Source of the DNA: Clostridia bacterium
GTDB lineage: Bacteria > Bacillota > Clostridia > Oscillospirales > CAG-272
Assembly: GCA_017958845.1 (NCBI GenBank)
Contig: JAGDBW010000208.1
Coordinates: 1-16,453, forward strand
Direction: 5' to 3'
Length of the DNA stretch: 16,453 bases
Shown here: one piece after another, positions 1-8,611 of the stretch
Layout of the letters: each line of letters starts with the position of its first letter
Numbering within the stretch: position 1 is the stretch's first letter
Made by a program: the position numbers and the translations under genes
Notes under the pieces: generated by a model
What the model was told of the DNA's origin: nothing
Databases searched by the model: none
The model's input: the letters and a program-made list of their open reading frames with translations, nothing else

Positions 1-1951
1 AGTCGCACATGTCTCTGAACTCCTTGGCTTCTGCGTTCAGCTCCACCGAGAACTCGATATGACCGTCAACAAACTCGCGGCACTCAAAGTCGACGTGATT
101 GCGCTCGTAGATATACTGGCTGGCTTCGTCGAAGAAGGCGCTCCAGAGTTTTCCGCTCTGTACGTGTTGGACCACATAGTTTTCGATCACAAAGCGGTAA
201 TACGCCTGACTGATGGTCATGTTGTTGTTGGTCAGGGAGGAGCCGTCGGCGACGATCATGTGGTTCATCGTCACGACCCAGGAGCCGCTGGTGACAGCTT
301 TGTTGATCTCATTGATGAACCAGGTCATGTTGTTGTTGATGGAGGTGTCGCCCCAGGTGTCGGGCATGCTGTAATAGAAGCTGTTGGCGCCGAGGATATA
401 GTAATCGGGGTTGGTCAGCGAGCTGCTCTTGCCGGTCGAGAGGAAGCGGGCGGCGAGGTACCGGCCGACCATATACTCTCTGGCTTTGGCATACTCGGCG
501 TCACGGTTGGAGGAAGTGTAGCCGGGGTAGACGAAGGTCAGCGCGCGCTGGCCCGGGAAGAACTCGCGGATCATCTGCTGAGAACCGACCAGTTCGGCGA
601 GGATCGTGTTTTCATCCAGTCCCCATGAGCCGTGGGAGTAGGAGTGAGAGGAGATCTGGAGGACGTCGCTGTTGGCGGCGACGAAGTCCCGATACCAGGC
701 GGGCGTTCCGCCGCCGGAGAGCCCCTTGCCGTCTGCGTTCCAGCTGATGGAGAAGTTGCCGTTTTCGTCAATGATATACTTTCCGTCATCATCCTTTTCG
801 AGCGTGCCGAGTTTGTTGGTGATGAGGCCGATATTGCATTTCAGGCCATACTCGCGGCACACGGCCACCATGAATTCGGTGGTGTCCTTGAATCCGTCGT
901 CTCCGACCAGACACAACACGCCGGTCGCTCCGTCTTTGAGCCGTTGGACAGTCATGTCGATCGGGCTGTACGGGGCGCGCTCGAAGGTGAAGGCGTAGGT
1001 CTTGGCGTGTAGGCCGTCGCCGGACGTGACGGTGATGAGGCCCTGCCCGTTGTTTTCGTCGGTGGGTTGCTGGATCGAAAGAGACGCGAAAGGACTGCTG
1101 ACAGTCGCGCTCAGGACAGGCATGGCTTCGCGGAGCATAATCTCGCCGTGATAGGAGAAAACGGAAGGATCGTAGGCGGCATATCCGGCACCGTCGATAT
1201 TGACGGTGAGGACGTCCGCCATGCTCTGAAGTTGTTCGATCGTCATAAATACAAACTCTTTGGATTGTGCATAGGCGGTTTTGTCATAGATGTAGGCGGA
1301 AGAGAGGTCGCCCTGCAACGGTTCTCCGCCCGTGATGTAGTGCTCGGTAAAGAACTTGATGCCGGCGGCGATCGCCTGGTTGTCGAGGCCGAGAATAATG
1401 ATCTTTCCGTCTCGGGCACCGATAAAGAAGCTGCCGACCGCGGGATTGTCAGCCAGGAGATAGCGGCTGTATTCTTCGACGACCGTCGTGATCTCGGCGC
1501 GTCCGCTGACAAAGCCGATGCAGATCTCTCTCTGTTGCGTTTCTTGTTTGTCGGTCGTGTAGACGATGGACAGGGAGAGCGTGGAGTTGATGTTGTTGCG
1601 GAGTGTGACGGCGTTGGAGGACGCGGTGGAGTTTCCGTCCGGGATGACGATGCGGTAGCGGTCGTCGATGAGAGCCTGACCGCCCATCTTGGTGGCGGAC
1701 CAGACGCTCGCGCCATCCGCAAACGCAGGGCGGTCGACCGGACCGTCAAAGCCCTCATAGCCCTCGGGGAGCGTCATGGGAGGATAGGTCACGGGGGGAT
1801 CCGTCAACTCGTCGGTGACGGGATCGGTAAGCGGGTCTGACTGAGGTTCGGTGCTCGGCTGGGTCTCGGCGTCTTTGTTCTTTTTTTCGCATGAGCAGAA
1901 CACAAGCAAAACGCAAAGCGCCATGGCCAGGAGAGGAAGCAGTCTTTTCAT
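1..1951 (-). CDS. Polysaccharide deacetylase-like (NodB-type) lipoprotein, 3' end outside window
   Basis: The frame is open for 650 codons from the ATG at 1951 to the window edge, so the C-terminus is missing. GAGGAG sits 7 bases before the ATG. The N-terminus is a lipoprotein signal (KR, then a Leu-rich core, Cys21 as likely lipidated residue) followed by a Thr/Pro/Asp-rich linker. Residues about 98-210 (from YRIVIPDG through ICIGF to GKIIILG) resemble the non-catalytic alpha/beta domain that precedes many secreted carbohydrate enzymes; this is a weak match from memory. Residues about 340-650 carry NodB-fold signatures: GDDG at 350-353 (Asp351 base, Asp352 metal), HSYSH at 436-440 (His436, His440 metal) and a later FVYPG. 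I infer an extracytoplasmic, membrane-anchored deacetylase acting on peptidoglycan or another acetylated glycan. The substrate is unknown. It is monocistronic as far as seen, with its own promoter at 2002-2030. Confidence 0.85.
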   Translation of the reverse strand, partial: MKRLLPLLAMALCVLLVFCSCEKKNKDAETQPSTEPQSDPLTDPVTDELTDPPVTYPPMTLPEGYEGFDGPVDRPAFADGASVWSATKMGGQALIDDRYRIVIPDGNSTASSNAVTLRNNINSTLSLSIVYTTDKQETQQREICIGFVSGRAEITTVVEEYSRYLLADNPAVGSFFIGARDGKIIILGLDNQAIAAGIKFFTEHYITGGEPLQGDLSSAYIYDKTAYAQSKEFVFMTIEQLQSMADVLTVNIDGAGYAAYDPSVFSYHGEIMLREAMPVLSATVSSPFASLSIQQPTDENNGQGLITVTSGDGLHAKTYAFTFERAPYSPIDMTVQRLKDGATGVLCLVGDDGFKDTTEFMVAVCREYGLKCNIGLITNKLGTLEKDDDGKYIIDENGNFSISWNADGKGLSGGGTPAWYRDFVAANSDVLQISSHSYSHGSWGLDENTILAELVGSQQMIREFFPGQRALTFVYPGYTSSNRDAEYAKAREYMVGRYLAARFLSTGKSSSLTNPDYYILGANSFYYSMPDTWGDTSINNNMTWFINEINKAVTSGSWVVTMNHMIVADGSSLTNNNMTISQAYYRFVIENYVVQHVQSGKLWSAFFDEASQYIYERNHVDFECREFVDGHIEFSVELNAEAKEFRDMCD

Positions 1952-2001
1952 AGGATTTCTCCTCAATAGGTGATGGTGAATAGATATAACTACCCGAATA
2001 A

Positions 2002-2030
2002 ATTATAATAAAATATTCGCTGCAGGTCAA
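2002..2030 (-). promoter_or_regulatory. Sigma-A-type promoter of the deacetylase lipoprotein gene
   Basis: On the minus strand, TTGACC (2025-2030) and TATAAT (2002-2007) are separated by 17 bases. The predicted transcript starts near 1995 and gives a leader of about 44 bases before the ATG at 1951. It lies downstream of the terminator of the preceding RNA gene, so the deacetylase is probably transcribed on its own. Confidence 0.75.
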
Positions 2031-2106
2031 TGACATTGTCGCCAAAAATACGCTGTGCGAATTGTCGATTGTGACGAGAAAAGCACTGCGGTAAATCCAC
2101 CGAGGC

Positions 2107-2131
2107 AAAATAAAAACCCGCCGTGCCGTGT
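2107..2131 (-). terminator. U-tract and 3' closing stem ending the 6S-like RNA
   Basis: On the minus strand the closing-stem arm ACACGGC and a GC-rich run are followed directly by GGGTTTTTATTTT. The hairpin partner is the RNA's own 5' end, as is usual for 6S RNAs that end on their closing stem. Confidence 0.55.
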
Positions 2132-2303
2132 AGAGCAAACATTATGACCCTGCCTGTGCAAGGTGGGTGCCGGCCCGGACGTTTTGTGCTCCCAGCGTCC
2201 GTCCCGAGGGACGGGAGGTCTGCATTCCCTGCATCCGGAGCGATGGCTCCCTCGTTAATGTTGTAGGTCCAAATAATGCTCTATCACGCACACGGCAGGA
2301 CAA
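2112..2303 (-). ncRNA. ssrS: Probable 6S RNA (RNA polymerase-binding regulatory RNA)
   Basis: About 190 bases without a credible ORF fold into one long rod. The ends pair (GCCGTGT near 2297-2291 with ACACGGC near 2131-2125), then AGAGC/GCTCT, ATTAT/ATAAT and GACCT/AGGGTC continue the stem. The middle is a large open region, and the tip is a CCGTCC/GGACGG hairpin around 2196-2211. A U-rich tract (minus-strand complement of 2107-2116) follows the closing stem as a terminator. The size, the 5' 'CCUGCCGUGU.CGU' element and the 3' 'CACCUUG...GGGU' element resemble known 6S RNAs, which mimic an open promoter and hold the housekeeping holoenzyme. The identification is from memory of the family, so a covariance-model search is decisive. 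No clear separate promoter is seen; it starts about 10 bases after the DUF1292 stop codon. Confidence 0.65.
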
Positions 2304-2312
2304 AAGACCATC

Positions 2313-2615
2313 TCATCCCTCGTCGCCGGTATCGCTCGTGTCTCCGTCATAGTCGATGTCGGAGAAAACTTCGTCGTCGAAGATGTCCGCCACCGCGTCA
2401 AATTCGTCGTCGTCATCGATGGTGACGAGGATCGTCTCGCCGTTTTCTTGTTCGACACGGAGGATGACGTACTCGTCGCTCTCGTTGTCGAGTGAGGCCA
2501 GGGCGTAGTACTCTTTGTCTCCGTATTCGCAGGAGGCGAGCAGCTCGAACTGCTCTTCTTTTCCGTCTTCGTCGGTCAGGGTATAGACGTCTCTGCTCAT
2601 TTCGTCTTCTGTCAT
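2313..2615 (-). CDS. DUF1292 family protein, 100 aa
   Basis: The start is ATG 2615 (MTEDEMSRDVYTLTDEDG), with AAAAAGGAG 10 bases upstream. An in-frame ATG farther upstream is ignored because the promoter -10 box and transcription start lie between it and this one. The first 65 residues follow the DUF1292 pattern, a short beta-rich domain with 'EEQFELLASCEY..KEYYALASLD..SDEYVILRVEQENGE'. The remaining tail is extremely acidic (IDDDDEF...DIDYDGDTSDTGDEG). The family is widespread and small in Firmicutes and has no established biochemical role. It has its own promoter (2647-2675), and the 6S-like RNA begins about 10 bases after its stop, so the two may share a transcript. Confidence 0.9.
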   Translation of the reverse strand: MTEDEMSRDVYTLTDEDGKEEQFELLASCEYGDKEYYALASLDNESDEYVILRVEQENGETILVTIDDDDEFDAVADIFDDEVFSDIDYDGDTSDTGDEG

Positions 2616-2646
2616 GAAAGGGGCGCTCCTTTTTCTTTGTACTTTC

Positions 2647-2675
2647 ATTGTATCAAACGAATCGCCGGCTGTCAA
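2647..2675 (-). promoter_or_regulatory. Sigma-A-type promoter of the DUF1292 gene (and possibly 6S RNA)
   Basis: TTGACA (2670-2675) and TACAAT (2647-2652) on the minus strand are separated by exactly 17 bases. Transcription would start near 2640, about 25 bases before the ATG at 2615. It is one of the best promoters in the window and the nearest convincing one upstream of the 6S-like RNA. Confidence 0.8.
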
Positions 2676-2707
2676 GTGCCGGGGTTCGACGGACAAAAAC
2701 GGCCGAC

Positions 2708-3835
2708 TCAATCTCCCGACAATTCTGCCAAAATGGCGTTGCTCACATAAAACCCCTCTTCGGTCAAGGCCAATCGGTCACCGACCTCGGTCATGTACCC
2801 CGCCGAAATGCATCTGCGCTCGGCTTCTTTTGCAGTATATGCAAAATCGTGTCCGGACATGCGTCGGAAGCGGGAAAGAGAGATACCTTCTTTGAGCCGA
2901 AGGCCGAGCATGGCGTATTCTTCGGCAAGATCGCGCGGAGTCGGGCGTTCCTCGGTGTATCTCAGGGAGAGGGGGGCGGTCAGGTAGGCGTCGAGATCCG
3001 CCCGGTTGGCGTATCGGACGCCGTCAAAGAACGAATGCGCCGCCGGTCCGCAGCCGATGTAAGGAGAGAGGCGCCAATATTTCAGGTTGTGGAGGCACCG
3101 GCGGCCGGGGCGCGCGTAGTTGGAGATCTCATAGTGCTCATATCCCGCCTGCTCCAACGTCGAGCAGCAAAGATCGTACAAGTCCCGCTCCGCGTCGTCT
3201 CCGGGCAAGGAAAGCGCGTCCCGCCTGTCAAAGAAGGAGGTGCCGGGCTCGACGATCAGGCCGTAGACCGACAGGTGCGGCGGATCGAACGACAGAACGT
3301 CGGACAGCGTCTTTTGAAAGGACGCCGTACTCTGCCCGGGGATGGCATACATGAGGTCTGCACTGAAGTTTTCAAAGCCGGCCGCGCGGATATGAGCGAG
3401 CGCGTCGAGCGCCTCCGCTGCGGTATGCGGCCGCCCGAGCGCGGACAACTCCGCGTCGGAGGTGGACTGCACGCCGACGCTGATGCGGTTGAACCCCGCG
3501 GCCTTCAGGTCTCTCTGCAAGGAGAGGCTGTCGGTGACGGGATTGATTTCTGTCGTGATCTCGCTGTCCGTGGAAAGAGAAAACACCTCCACCACCGCGT
3601 CAAGGATCGCGGCAAGGCGTCCCGCCCCCAAAGGGGACGGCGTGCCGCCTCCGAAATAGACGGTGTCGATCTCGATCCGCTCTTGTCGCCGGTATCCGTC
3701 GATTTCTCGCACGAGGGCGGAAAGGTAGAGGTCCATGACGTCCGCACGCCCCGACAGGGAGTAAAAGTCGCAGTAGGCGCATTTTTTGGCGCAGAAGGGG
3801 ACGTGGATATACAGACCCGCTTTATGATTCGTCAT
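2708..3835 (-). CDS. hemW: HemW, radical SAM heme chaperone (CPO-III-like)
   Basis: The protein has 375 residues. The start is ATG 3835 ([19 protein letters not shown]); a longer upstream reading in this frame only runs inside lepA. The radical SAM cluster motif CAKKCAYC gives Cys15, Cys19 and Cys22, and GGGTP at 62-66 is the SAM-contacting segment. HNLKYW at 249-254 is the HNxxYW heme-binding signature that separates HemW from true oxygen-independent coproporphyrinogen oxidase (HemN). Family knowledge: HemW binds heme covalently and delivers it to respiratory or other hemoproteins. It is often misannotated as HemN. The start codon overlaps the end of lepA by 14 bases, a lepA-hemW pair commonly seen in Firmicutes, which implies translational coupling. 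No clear terminator follows. Confidence 0.95.
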   Translation of the reverse strand: MTNHKAGLYIHVPFCAKKCAYCDFYSLSGRADVMDLYLSALVREIDGYRRQERIEIDTVYFGGGTPSPLGAGRLAAILDAVVEVFSLSTDSEITTEINPVTDSLSLQRDLKAAGFNRISVGVQSTSDAELSALGRPHTAAEALDALAHIRAAGFENFSADLMYAIPGQSTASFQKTLSDVLSFDPPHLSVYGLIVEPGTSFFDRRDALSLPGDDAERDLYDLCCSTLEQAGYEHYEISNYARPGRRCLHNLKYWRLSPYIGCGPAAHSFFDGVRYANRADLDAYLTAPLSLRYTEERPTPRDLAEEYAMLGLRLKEGISLSRFRRMSGHDFAYTAKEAERRCISAGYMTEVGDRLALTEEGFYVSNAILAELSGD

Positions 3836-5636
3836 CGAGTTTGAGAACGGCCATGAAGGCCTCGGGCGACACTTCGACGCTGCCGAGTTTGCGCATCTTT
3901 TTCTTGCCTTCTTTTTGCTTTTCGAGCAGTTTTTTCTTGCGGGTGATGTCGCCGCCGTAGCACTTGGCGAGGACGTCTTTGCGCATGGCTTTGACGGTCT
4001 CGCGAGCGATGATCTTGGCACCTACGGCTGCCTGGATCGGGATCTCGAACAGCTGGCGCGGGATGTTGTCTTTGAGTTTTTGGGCGATTTTTCTCGCACG
4101 GGGGTAGGCCTTTTCTTCATGGACGATGAAGGACAGCGCGTCGACCTGCTCGCCGTTGAGCAAAAAGTCGAGTTTGACGAGTTTGCTCGGCCGGTATTCC
4201 GAAAACGTATAATCCAGCGAGGCGTATCCTTTGCTGCGGCTCTTGAGCGCGTCAAAGAAATCGTAGATGATCTCGTTGAGCGGCAGGATATAATGAAGTT
4301 CGACCCGGTCGGCGTCGATGTACTTCATGTCGATAAACTCACCGCGGCGCTCCTGACAGAGATCCATCAGCCCTCCGATATACTCGGTGGGCGTAATGAC
4401 GTCCGCCTTGACCATCGGTTCGAGCGCCTGTTCGATCTCATCGGGAGAGGGATAGGAAGACGGGTTGTCGACCATGCGGACTTCGCCCGTGCGGGTGACG
4501 ATCTTGTAGATGACGCTGGGGGCGGTGGTGATGAGATCCAGGTTGAACTCCCGCTCCAGCCGCTCCTCGATGATCTCCATGTGGAGAAGACCGAGAAAGC
4601 CGCACCGGAAACCGAAGCCCAGCGCGACGGACGTCTCGGGCTCAAAGGCGAGAGACGCGTCGTTGAGCCGCAGTTTTTCCAGCGCGTCGCGCAAGTCTCC
4701 GTAGCGAGCGCCGTCGGCCGGATAGATGCCGGCATAGACCATGGGCTGCGCCCGCCGGAAACCGGGGAGCGGCTCGTCGGCGCCGTCGGTCTCGGTGGTG
4801 ATGGTGTCGCCGACGCGGGTATCGCCGACGGTCTTGATGGATGCGGTGATGTAGCCGACGTCGCCGGCGGAGAGAGACTCGGTCTCCCGGATCCCGAAAG
4901 GAGTCAGGACGCCGACGGATACGACGTCAAAGCACTTTTCCGTGCTCATCAGCCGGATGCGGTCCCCTGCCCGGACGGTCCCGTCAAAGACGCGGATATC
5001 CACGACGACGCCGAGGTAGCTGTCGTAGTAGGAATCAAAGATCAGACATTTGAGCGGAGCGTCCGGGTCACCCTGCGGCGGCGGGACGTCGGTGACGATG
5101 TGCTCGAGGACCTGCTCGATGTTGATCCCCGCTTTGGCGGAGACGGCGGGGCACCCCTCGGCAGAGACGCCGATGATGTCCTCGATCTCGGCCCTGACCT
5201 TTTCGACGTCGGCGGAAGGGAGATCGATCTTGTTGATGACCGGGATGATCTCCAGGTCGTTGTCGATGGCGAGATAGGCGTTGGCCAACGTCTGCGCTTC
5301 GACCCCCTGGGTCGCGTCGACGACCAGGAGCGCTCCTTCGCAGGCTTTGAGCGAGCGGGAGACCTCATAGCCGAAGTCGACGTGACCGGGGGTGTCGATG
5401 AGATTGAACTCATACTCCTGCCCGTCGGAGGCCCGGTAGTTGAGATGGACGGCGCGTGCTTTGATGGTGATGCCGCGCTCACGTTCCAGATCCATGTTGT
5501 CGAGCAGCTGCTCTTCCATGTCCCGATGAGCGACGGCGCTGGTCATCTCAAGCAAACGGTCCGCCAGGGTCGACTTTCCGTGGTCGATGTGAGCGATGAT
5601 GGAAAAGTTGCGTATGTGCGCCTGTTTTTCTGTCAC
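3822..5636 (-). CDS. lepA: Elongation factor 4 (LepA), ribosome-associated GTPase
   Basis: The full-length protein has 604 residues. It opens with a GTG start at 5636 (reads [22 protein letters not shown]) preceded by AAAGGAAA. G1 is AHIDHGKST at 15-23, G2 region RGITI near 54-58, G3 DTPGH at 81-85 and G4 NKID at 135-138. The LepA-specific C-terminal domain is recognisable in [20 protein letters not shown] near the end. LepA is a translational GTPase acting on the 70S ribosome and 30S assembly in the cytoplasm. It lies 24 bases after the phosphoglucomutase stop and overlaps hemW by 14 bases, so it is an internal gene of the htpG-to-hemW unit. The GTG start may modestly lower its initiation compared with its ATG neighbours. 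Confidence 0.97.
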   Translation of the reverse strand: MTEKQAHIRNFSIIAHIDHGKSTLADRLLEMTSAVAHRDMEEQLLDNMDLERERGITIKARAVHLNYRASDGQEYEFNLIDTPGHVDFGYEVSRSLKACEGALLVVDATQGVEAQTLANAYLAIDNDLEIIPVINKIDLPSADVEKVRAEIEDIIGVSAEGCPAVSAKAGINIEQVLEHIVTDVPPPQGDPDAPLKCLIFDSYYDSYLGVVVDIRVFDGTVRAGDRIRLMSTEKCFDVVSVGVLTPFGIRETESLSAGDVGYITASIKTVGDTRVGDTITTETDGADEPLPGFRRAQPMVYAGIYPADGARYGDLRDALEKLRLNDASLAFEPETSVALGFGFRCGFLGLLHMEIIEERLEREFNLDLITTAPSVIYKIVTRTGEVRMVDNPSSYPSPDEIEQALEPMVKADVITPTEYIGGLMDLCQERRGEFIDMKYIDADRVELHYILPLNEIIYDFFDALKSRSKGYASLDYTFSEYRPSKLVKLDFLLNGEQVDALSFIVHEEKAYPRARKIAQKLKDNIPRQLFEIPIQAAVGAKIIARETVKAMRKDVLAKCYGGDITRKKKLLEKQKEGKKKMRKLGSVEVSPEAFMAVLKLDDES

Positions 5637-5660
5637 GGAGGGGTTTCCTTTCTCGGGTTT

Positions 5661-7382
5661 TCAGTCGCAGAATGAACGCGCCGTGCGGGAATACGCCTCG
5701 ATCTTGGCGGATACGGAGGCGTCGTCTGCGCCGTGGCACAACAGATACATCTTGATCTTGGGCTCGGTGCCGGAGGGGCGGACGACCACCTTGTCTCCGT
5801 TGGCGAGTGTGTAGTAGACGACGTCAAGATCGGAGAGGACGGAGGGTTTTTGCGCTCCTGTCCGCACGTTTGTTTCGAGGCCGGTCGAAAAATCGGCGAT
5901 GATCTCGACCGCCTCTCCGCCGATCTCTCTCGGCGGGTCCTGGCGCAGGCGGCGCATGACGCTCTTGCGCTTTTCGATGCCGCTCAGGCCTTCCATGTAT
6001 ACGTCGATCAGCCCTTCTTTGTAAAAACCGTAGGTCCGATAGAGTTCATCCAACGCGTCGCCGAGAGTCATGCCCCTCTTGGCGTACCAGGCGGTCATCT
6101 CGCAGATCATCATGGCGGCGCCGACGGCGTCTTTGTCGCGTGCGTAGGAGCCGAAGAGGTAGCCGTAGCTCTCCTCAAAACCGATCAGGAAACGGCCGGG
6201 GCGGTTTTGCTGTTCGTAGTTTTTGATGACTTCGCCGATGTATTTGAAGCCGGTCGGCACCTGGTAGATGCGGACCTTTTGGATCTCGCAGATGCGCGGG
6301 GCCATGTCGGTGGAGACGATGCTCTCCACGGCGTAGTCGTCGGGGGTGAGCGTCCCCGCCTCGCGGGCGGCGCGGATGACGTAGTCGAGCAGAAGCGCTC
6401 CCATCTGGTTCCCCGTGACGGCAAAGAACGCTCCGTCTTTGCCGCGGCACATGACGCCGATACGGTCGGCGTCGGGGTCGGTGGCGATCACCAGATCGCT
6501 GTGCACGCGATCGGCGATGGCGATGCCTCCCGCGAACACGTCGGGATATTCGGGGTTAGGTTTTTTGACCGTGGGAAAGTCGCCGTCCGGAGTCATCTGT
6601 TCATCGACCGTGTAAAGGTGCTTGAGACCTATGCGTCGCAGGATCTCCGGCACGAGCCGGCGACCGGCGCCGTGAAGCGGCGTGTAGACGACGGACAGGC
6701 GGTCGGCGACCTCGCGCACGCTCTGCGGTTTGACGGCTGTTTTTTGTACCGCGTCGAGATATTCTTGGTCAAATTCTTTGTCGAGGAGGCGGATCAGGCC
6801 GTCGGCGAGCGCCTGCTCGTACGGCATAAGCGACGCGCCTCCGAGCACGTCCAGCGTGTCGGCGATGGCGCAGATCTCGTCAGCCTGGGTGGGAGAGATC
6901 TGGGCGCCATCCTCCCAATAGGCCTTGTAGCCGTTGTACTGTTTTGGATTGTGAGACGCGGTGATGTTGATCCCCGCGATGCAGCCGAGGCGACGAATGG
7001 CAAAAGAAAGCTCCGGGGTGGGACGGATGTCGTCAAAGAGAAACACGCGAATCCCGTTTGCCGCCATGACCTGCGCCGCCACGCGGGCAAAAGACGCGGA
7101 GTTGCGGCGGCTGTCGTAGGCGACGGCGACGCCGCGCTCTGCCCCGCCCCGCCGAAGGATCAGGGTCGCGATGGCCTGTGTGATGTGGGCGACGGTGTAG
7201 ACGTTCATACAGCCGGGCCCCATATCCATGACGGAGCGCAAGCCGGCCGTGCCGAACGACATGGGAGCGGAAAAATACAAAAGCGCCGTTTCGGGATCGT
7301 TTGCGATCTCGCGGACACGGGCACGCTCCTGCTCGGTCAGGATGGGAGACTCCGCCCATATTTTGCATGCGGTAGGTATCAT
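5661..7382 (-). CDS. Phosphoglucomutase/phosphomannomutase (alpha-D-phosphohexomutase)
   Basis: The protein has 573 residues, the usual length for the Firmicutes PgcA-type phosphohexomutase. Start ATG 7382 has AAGGAGG about 6 bases upstream. Key parts are GTAGLR (44-49), the phosphoserine loop TASHNPKQYNGYK with Ser143, the Mg-binding loop DPDADR (302-307), the sugar loop GFEESYG near residue 390 and the phosphate-binding RPSGTEPK near the C-terminus. The reaction is interconversion of hexose 1- and 6-phosphates (glucose and/or mannose), feeding cell-wall glycolipid, glycogen and nucleotide-sugar pathways in the cytoplasm. All catalytic loops are intact. Whether glucose or mannose is preferred cannot be read from the sequence. 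It begins 49 bases after the TSCPD gene and is followed by lepA 24 bases later. Confidence 0.95.
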   Translation of the reverse strand: MIPTACKIWAESPILTEQERARVREIANDPETALLYFSAPMSFGTAGLRSVMDMGPGCMNVYTVAHITQAIATLILRRGGAERGVAVAYDSRRNSASFARVAAQVMAANGIRVFLFDDIRPTPELSFAIRRLGCIAGINITASHNPKQYNGYKAYWEDGAQISPTQADEICAIADTLDVLGGASLMPYEQALADGLIRLLDKEFDQEYLDAVQKTAVKPQSVREVADRLSVVYTPLHGAGRRLVPEILRRIGLKHLYTVDEQMTPDGDFPTVKKPNPEYPDVFAGGIAIADRVHSDLVIATDPDADRIGVMCRGKDGAFFAVTGNQMGALLLDYVIRAAREAGTLTPDDYAVESIVSTDMAPRICEIQKVRIYQVPTGFKYIGEVIKNYEQQNRPGRFLIGFEESYGYLFGSYARDKDAVGAAMMICEMTAWYAKRGMTLGDALDELYRTYGFYKEGLIDVYMEGLSGIEKRKSVMRRLRQDPPREIGGEAVEIIADFSTGLETNVRTGAQKPSVLSDLDVVYYTLANGDKVVVRPSGTEPKIKMYLLCHGADDASVSAKIEAYSRTARSFCD

Positions 7383-7431
7383 GGTTTCCTCCTTGTCTTA
7401 AAAAACAGTCACGTACGCGGCGAGCGGACGC

Positions 7432-7701
7432 TCACCGAGGATCCTGTTGTTGTTCGATGCAGAGTTGGAGCGCGCGGGAAAGCTGGTCGGGGCAGGACGT
7501 GGGACGTGCGCCGCAGCGGATCCCGCGAAGCCGTTTGACGGCCTCGTCGGCTTTCATGCCCCGGACGAGCGCGGAGACGCCCTGGGTGTTGCCGCTGCAT
7601 CCGCCGGTAAAGGCGACGTCGACGATCACGCCGTCGTCATCCAGCGTGACGTCGATCTGACGTGAACAGGTGCCGTGGGGGGTATAGGACAATGTTTTCA
7701 T
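7432..7701 (-). CDS. Stand-alone TSCPD domain protein (TIGR03905-like)
   Basis: The protein has 89 residues from ATG 7701, with AAAGGAAA upstream. It matches the TSCPD domain along its whole length: MKTLSYTPHGTCSRQI at the start, GGCSGNTQGVSALVRGM in the middle and the name-giving TSCPD at 68-72. Five Cys (12, 35, 63, 70, 81) could bind a metal. Family knowledge: TSCPD domains occur as the C-terminal part of some vitamin B12-dependent ribonucleotide reductases and as small free proteins in Clostridia. The function of the free form is not established. It lies between the unknown 286-residue gene and phosphoglucomutase with 49-base gaps on both sides. Confidence 0.88.
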   Translation of the reverse strand: MKTLSYTPHGTCSRQIDVTLDDDGVIVDVAFTGGCSGNTQGVSALVRGMKADEAVKRLRGIRCGARPTSCPDQLSRALQLCIEQQQDPR

Positions 7702-7718
7702 ATATTTTTCCTTTCAGC

Positions 7719-7737
7719 CGGCGACAGACGGTCGCCG
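7719..7737 (-). other. Intercistronic hairpin without U-tract
   Basis: CGGCGAC and GTCGCCG form a 7-bp stem around a 5-base loop in the 49-base gap before the TSCPD gene. No run of T follows on the minus strand, so it is not an intrinsic terminator. It may mark RNA processing or stabilise the upstream message; this is inference. Confidence 0.35.
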
Positions 7738-7750
7738 CAGATAGATTTTG

Positions 7751-8611
7751 TCACTCTCGGATCGGCGATGGCGCCGCGGCCATGGCGATCAACTCTGCCG
7801 ACGGGAAAAAGAGCCGCGTCATGATCCAGGCGCACAAAGCGCCGAAACGGTCGGCGGTGTAGGCGCGCAGATACGTGAAAGAGGAGGACTCTCCCCGCTC
7901 CGCACGGAACGTATCCGGCGTCAGGTATCCGTGACCGGCGACGGAAAGGAGGCAGGCCTCGGCGCTTTTTTCGGAGAGGCGCCATTCGATCAGACGCGGT
8001 CCGGGGTCGTCGCCCAGAGACGGCGGCGAAACGGAATAAAACCCAAACACCATGTCGTCGACAGGCAAGAGCGCGTGGAGTCTGAGGTCGGAGCGACGTG
8101 CGAGCGACGCGATCCTGGAAAGCCGCTCTCCTCCCTCGCTCTCCGGCAGGAGGCAGTATCCGTCGGGATCGGCGCCGGCCTCCGCGATGGCTTCTCTGAC
8201 GTCTGCGACGCCCGAAGCGCGATAGGCGCCGCTCCGGCAAAGCAGCTCGTAGGCGCGCATCGCACCGGGGTTTTGGACAAAATGGACGACGGGGGCACGA
8301 AGCGCGGCCGGAGGGGCGGGATCGGCGATTGGGGCCCCTCTGGCCACTCCGGCGCTGATCTGCCACATGTCGTCGGCCGAAAACGGCAGGCCGGACAGGT
8401 CCTTTTCTTCGGCGAGTATCTCCGAGACGCGTGTCAGCGCCTCATCGAACGACCGTCCCTGCGTCGTCTCTTCTGCGATGCGATCGATCAGCCAGTGCGC
8501 CGCGTCCTGCAAATAGGCGCGTCGGATCTCACACTGGCGGTCAAGCTCGCGGTTTTGGGTACGGAGATTGTCGGCGATGACGGCTTTTTGGATCTGCGGT
8601 GTAAACGGCAT
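7751..8611 (-). CDS. Unknown protein with prephenate dehydratase-like central region
   Basis: I do not recognise the family with confidence. The start is ATG 8611, which shares its A with the htpG stop (TGATG) and has GGGAG 8-9 bases upstream, giving 286 residues. Residues 1-70 are predicted helical and charged (LRTQNRELDRQCEIRRAYL...), of the size of a chorismate mutase or coiled-coil module. Residues about 107-190 (VVHFVQNPGAMRAYELL...GVADVREAI...DGYCLLPESEGGERLSRI...LRLHALLPVDD) follow the order of a prephenate dehydratase or periplasmic-binding-like lobe, but the catalytic Thr-Arg-Asp-Phe motif is not seen. The C-terminus ends in a hydrophobic FFPSAELIAM segment. Codon use matches the neighbours. 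The tight coupling to htpG suggests co-expression, not a known joint function. Confidence 0.7.
   Translation of the reverse strand: MPFTPQIQKAVIADNLRTQNRELDRQCEIRRAYLQDAAHWLIDRIAEETTQGRSFDEALTRVSEILAEEKDLSGLPFSADDMWQISAGVARGAPIADPAPPAALRAPVVHFVQNPGAMRAYELLCRSGAYRASGVADVREAIAEAGADPDGYCLLPESEGGERLSRIASLARRSDLRLHALLPVDDMVFGFYSVSPPSLGDDPGPRLIEWRLSEKSAEACLLSVAGHGYLTPDTFRAERGESSSFTYLRAYTADRFGALCAWIMTRLFFPSAELIAMAAAPSPIRE

Noticed and set aside
2167..2352. Small plus-strand ORF across the 6S-like RNA
   Set aside because: No ribosome binding site or promoter is seen, the composition is odd, and the bases are explained by the RNA stems.
3915..5675. 586-codon plus-strand open frame opposite lepA
   Set aside because: It mirrors an unmistakable lepA gene. 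Its composition (Asp, Val, Gly, Arg rich) is what GC-rich antisense reading produces, and no ribosome binding site or family motif is seen.
5733..7538. 601-codon plus-strand open frame opposite phosphoglucomutase
   Set aside because: It is an antisense shadow of a gene with all catalytic motifs; similar long shadows lie opposite htpG (8725-10245) and the deacetylase (59-628, 1067-1840).
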